The notes under the pieces were generated by a model, which was not told where the DNA came from, ran no database searches, and worked only from the letters and a program-made list of their open reading frames with translations. Of a stretch of DNA of 5,996 bases, positions 5,653 through 5,996 are shown one piece after another. Source of the DNA: an uncultured Acholeplasmataceae bacterium. GTDB taxonomy: Bacteria > Bacillota_I > Bacilli_A > Acholeplasmatales > Acholeplasmataceae. Position 1 is the stretch's first letter, and each line of letters begins with the position of its first letter. The stretch covers positions 1 to 5,996 of the forward strand of contig CALISC010000010.1 of the NCBI GenBank assembly GCA_938041945.1. The letters run 5' to 3'. A program made the translations under genes and the position numbers.

Positions 5653-5996
5653 TTTAAAAACTGATCAAAAGCAACTAAGGCTGTAAGAATTTGCATGCGA
5701 GCGTTGACAGGAAAATAAAAGGCTTTTGTCCGTTTTTGGACAAAATCAAAAGTCTTTATTAGTTTGTTCATCTGAAAACTAGCCAATTTAGCAATATACT
5801 CTTTTTGGCTTTTGAAGTGCAGACTTCGCTTTAACTTGAAGTTAATTGCGTCCATTAAAAAAGTTTGGATGAGTTTTAAAAAAACACGGCCAGTGGTTCT
5901 TTCGTGTTCAACTGAAAAATATTTAGCCAAAGTTAGAGTGTATTTTTTTTCAGGGTTTAAAATCACTGAAATAAAATCTAAAAAAGGTGTTTGTAA
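5649..5996 (-). CDS. holB: DNA polymerase III delta' subunit, C-terminal part (partial)
   Basis: The frame is open from the window edge to a TGA at 5649-5651, giving 115 residues, so the 5' end lies outside the window. An in-frame GTG at 5966 is not the start because the frame continues upstream. The fragment is all-helical and basic. It ends with VNARMQILTALVAFDQFLK, which resembles the 'N-x-N-x-x-L-x-L' helix closing the collar domain of delta'. In the clamp loader, delta' works with delta and tau/gamma to load the sliding clamp. The ATPase-like domain is not in view, so the call rests on this C-terminal pattern and on the position next to rsmI, as holB is found near rsmI in Firmicutes. Ending at TGA, with the rsmI start overlapping it, indicates that TGA is a stop here. 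An uncharacterised delta'-like protein is the alternative. Confidence 0.72.
   Translation of the reverse strand, partial: LQTPFLDFISVILNPEKKYTLTLAKYFSVEHERTTGRVFLKLIQTFLMDAINFKLKRSLHFKSQKEYIAKLASFQMNKLIKTFDFVQKRTKAFYFPVNARMQILTALVAFDQFLK

Noticed and set aside
5649..5966. Treating the GTG at 5966 as the start of a complete 105-residue gene.
   Set aside because: The frame stays open without a stop to the window edge, and the product looks like the C-terminal part of delta', so it is a truncated longer gene.

Overview
The window is AT-rich, tightly packed DNA from a bacterium with a small Firmicutes/Mollicutes-type gene set. MetRS, RsmI and the YitT/DUF2179 protein all look like those of reduced Bacilli (Mollicutes, Erysipelotrichia and similar lineages). 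It does not appear to use the Mycoplasma/Spiroplasma genetic code. All 11 tryptophans in the five complete genes are TGG, none of these genes has an in-frame TGA, and the holB fragment ends at TGA exactly where rsmI begins (ATGA overlap). That favours a standard-code lineage such as Acholeplasmatales, Izemoplasma-like or RF39-like uncultured Mollicutes, or Erysipelotrichia. The exact taxon cannot be fixed from this window.

Left part, plus strand (1-2048): a possible 3' end of an upstream gene (1-69) is followed by two unrecognised membrane proteins of 289 and 253 residues. Each has its own extended -10 promoter and a good ribosome binding site. They are separated by a hairpin terminator at 983-1010. 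Both are predicted to cross the membrane six times with nearly the same loop pattern, so they may be distant paralogues. A tRNA-Arg(UCU) gene follows, with a near-consensus promoter, encoded CCA and a strong terminator.

Boundary (2049-2110): a 34-bp perfect palindrome lies between the convergent units and probably terminates the minus-strand operon, possibly both sides.

Right part, minus strand (5996 down to 2111): a compact run reads holB (3' part only; it continues beyond the window), rsmI, metG and a YitT/DUF2179 membrane protein gene. The first two junctions overlap by 4 and 17 bases, and the last has a 4-base gap. This fits one transcript with translational coupling, whose promoter lies outside the window. 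holB-rsmI-metG looks like a shortened version of the holB...rsmI...metS neighbourhood of Bacillus. The products are housekeeping: clamp loading in replication, 16S rRNA methylation, Met-tRNA charging, and a conserved membrane protein of unknown function.

I see no mobile element, CRISPR array or defence/toxin system. The least explained content is the pair of orphan six-span membrane proteins.
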